Below are positions 63,075 to 64,000 of a stretch of DNA of 64,000 bases, piece after piece. The notes under the pieces are model-generated. The model was not told where the DNA came from. It did not search any database and was given only the letters and a program-made list of their open reading frames with translations. Position numbers and translations under genes: made by a program. The stretch's first letter is position 1. Each line of letters opens with the position of its first letter. Source of the DNA: Hippopus hippopus (lineage: Eukaryota > Mollusca > Bivalvia > Cardiida > Cardiidae); NCBI GenBank assembly GCA_946811185.2, contig OX328096.1:49304252-49368251 (forward strand). The letters run 5' to 3'.

Positions 63075-63240
63075 TATTCTCCAACCATTCTAAATTGTAT
63101 CGCGAGTGGATTTTGAAAGTAACATAATTTCTGATTGGCTAATTTGGTCTAGCTAATCAGAAATTATGGTACATTCAAATTTTGAACAATCTTCAAAAAT
63201 AAACTGAGAGCGTTCTCAAGAATGCCTGGTGAATACAGGC
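63075..63240. repeat. Family G foldback element
   Basis: ctccaaccattctaaattgt left, centre taatttctgattggctaatt / tagctaatcagaaattatgg, right end caagaatgcctggtgaatac. Confidence 0.8.
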
Positions 63241-63829
63241 CCTGGTGTACCACCGGTACTTCATGGGAATTTAAACCACTGGTTTCTGATATCTATTCCA
63301 TGGGAAGGGGGAGGGGAAAGGGGAGAAATTTTGCCGATTCTTGGAAGTCAGCGTGTGTTAAGTGACCTCTGTATTTCTTGTTATCTTCCGTGCATATTCC
63401 ATCAAATCCGTTCAAATTACAGAACATGCTTAATTCAGTCTCAAAGGCGTTGAAGTGTTGAAAACAATAGGGAAAATTGCATTTTGCTACAAACAACATT
63501 ACCTAAATGTAAGACGAAATAATTTTTACTTTTCTCAATGAAAATACTGTAGCAGAAATGTTAGACTTTGTGTTCTATTATTAACTTTGTTGTTTGGATT
63601 TTGATCATTCTATCTTGAAAGTAAATTAGCTAAAGACGTGAAGCGTTCACGGGTGAAATACATTGACATTTAACTTAAAAACTACAGTTCATCAGTGGCT
63701 CGTGATGACCCCCCCCCCCCCTCTTATCATCAGCGTTCACATCACTTTTATCTATTTTGTAGACTGACATAGTTGAATAGGACTACTATTAATATGTTCT
63801 ATCATTAGGTAGCTGAAGAAAGAGCTGTC
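63241..63829. other. Nothing firm, C tract
   Basis: Contains ggaagggggaggggaaaggg (63302-63321) and a C run of 13 at 63709-63721. No coding signal recognised. Confidence 0.4.
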
Positions 63830-64000
63830 TTAACTCTTTACCAAACGACAAAATTTGAGACTGGTCCAAACTAAAAGCACTTACAGACGACAAAATAAAC
63901 GTAACTCAAAAATTAAAATTTGTTTCCACCAGTGTAGAAAACATTGTGGGTAAAGGAGAAAATGCTGGTTACCAGCATTTTCTCCTTTTCCCACAATGTT
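63830..64000 (-). repeat. Family A foldback element, cut by the window edge
   Basis: TTAACTCTTTACCAAACGAC left, core AAAATGCTGGTTACCAGCAT, then cttttcccacaatgtt at the last base. The right arm continues outside. Confidence 0.88.

Overview
This is a nuclear genomic window from an animal, most probably a bivalve mollusc. The evidence is two spliced metazoan genes, AT-rich introns, tRNA-headed SINEs, a decayed Tc1/mariner transposase, and a very dense set of short foldback repeats. The GTCCGTCCG-bearing 'agctccactggcc' repeat and the 'cagcctgcgcag' hairpin repeats resemble, from memory, repeats common in bivalve genomes. The species is not determined, and no computation or database search was run; everything was read by eye.

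Gene 1 (plus strand, 347-14259, enters from the left edge) is the C-terminal part of tubulin-specific chaperone D (TBCD). Twelve exons were placed at GT/AG junctions. They join in frame into 367 codons ending at a TAG, with reading phase preserved at every junction. Gene 2 (minus strand, 38079-22576) is a neuron-derived neurotrophic factor (NDNF) homologue. One 116-nt exon (37964-38079) and one 1370-nt terminal exon (22576-23945) are separated by a 14.0-kb intron and join in phase to 494 residues. The exon with the signal peptide was not found; it may lie in 38080-64000 unrecognised or beyond the window. The two genes converge, with about 8.3 kb of repeat-filled sequence between their stop codons.

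Nearly everything else is repeats. I define these families from copies inside the window. Family A: about 220-235 bp, TTAA-flanked, foldback, with an AAAATGCTGGTNACCAGCATTTT core; about 32 copies. Family C (C1, C2, C3): about 170-215 bp, TTAA-flanked, with a GATCAGACTGCAC core hairpin; about 28 copies including fragments. Family B: about 250-265 bp with a GTCAGCCTGCGCAG hairpin near one end; about 18 copies. Family D: about 265 bp with two such hairpins; two full copies and one fragment. Family E: 1.1-1.3 kb with internal repeats of about 165 bp; three copies. Family F: about 360 bp; three copies. Family G: foldback with a TTAGCCAATCAGAA centre; four copies. There are also a 230-bp palindrome (H), a triplicated poly-A/T foldback (I), two SINE types, a LINE remnant, the Tc1 pseudogene and a 67-bp satellite array (44978-46105). 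TTAA flanks with ends beginning CCC suggest families A and C are non-autonomous piggyBac-like elements; that is an inference.

Layout: 1-14.6 kb, TBCD 3' half with repeats in its introns. 14.6-22.5 kb, intergenic, with a nested E-in-A insertion and a D copy. 22.5-38.1 kb, NDNF and its repeat-packed intron. 38.1-64 kb, no recognised host exon; it holds an inverted E copy, the satellite, SINEs, the Tc1 and LINE remnants and several tandem runs of family A. The most unusual observations are side-by-side A and C copies sharing a single TTAA, a satellite that begins at the loop of a family C hairpin, reuse of the same core hairpins in families with different outer arms, and several nested insertions that give relative ages.
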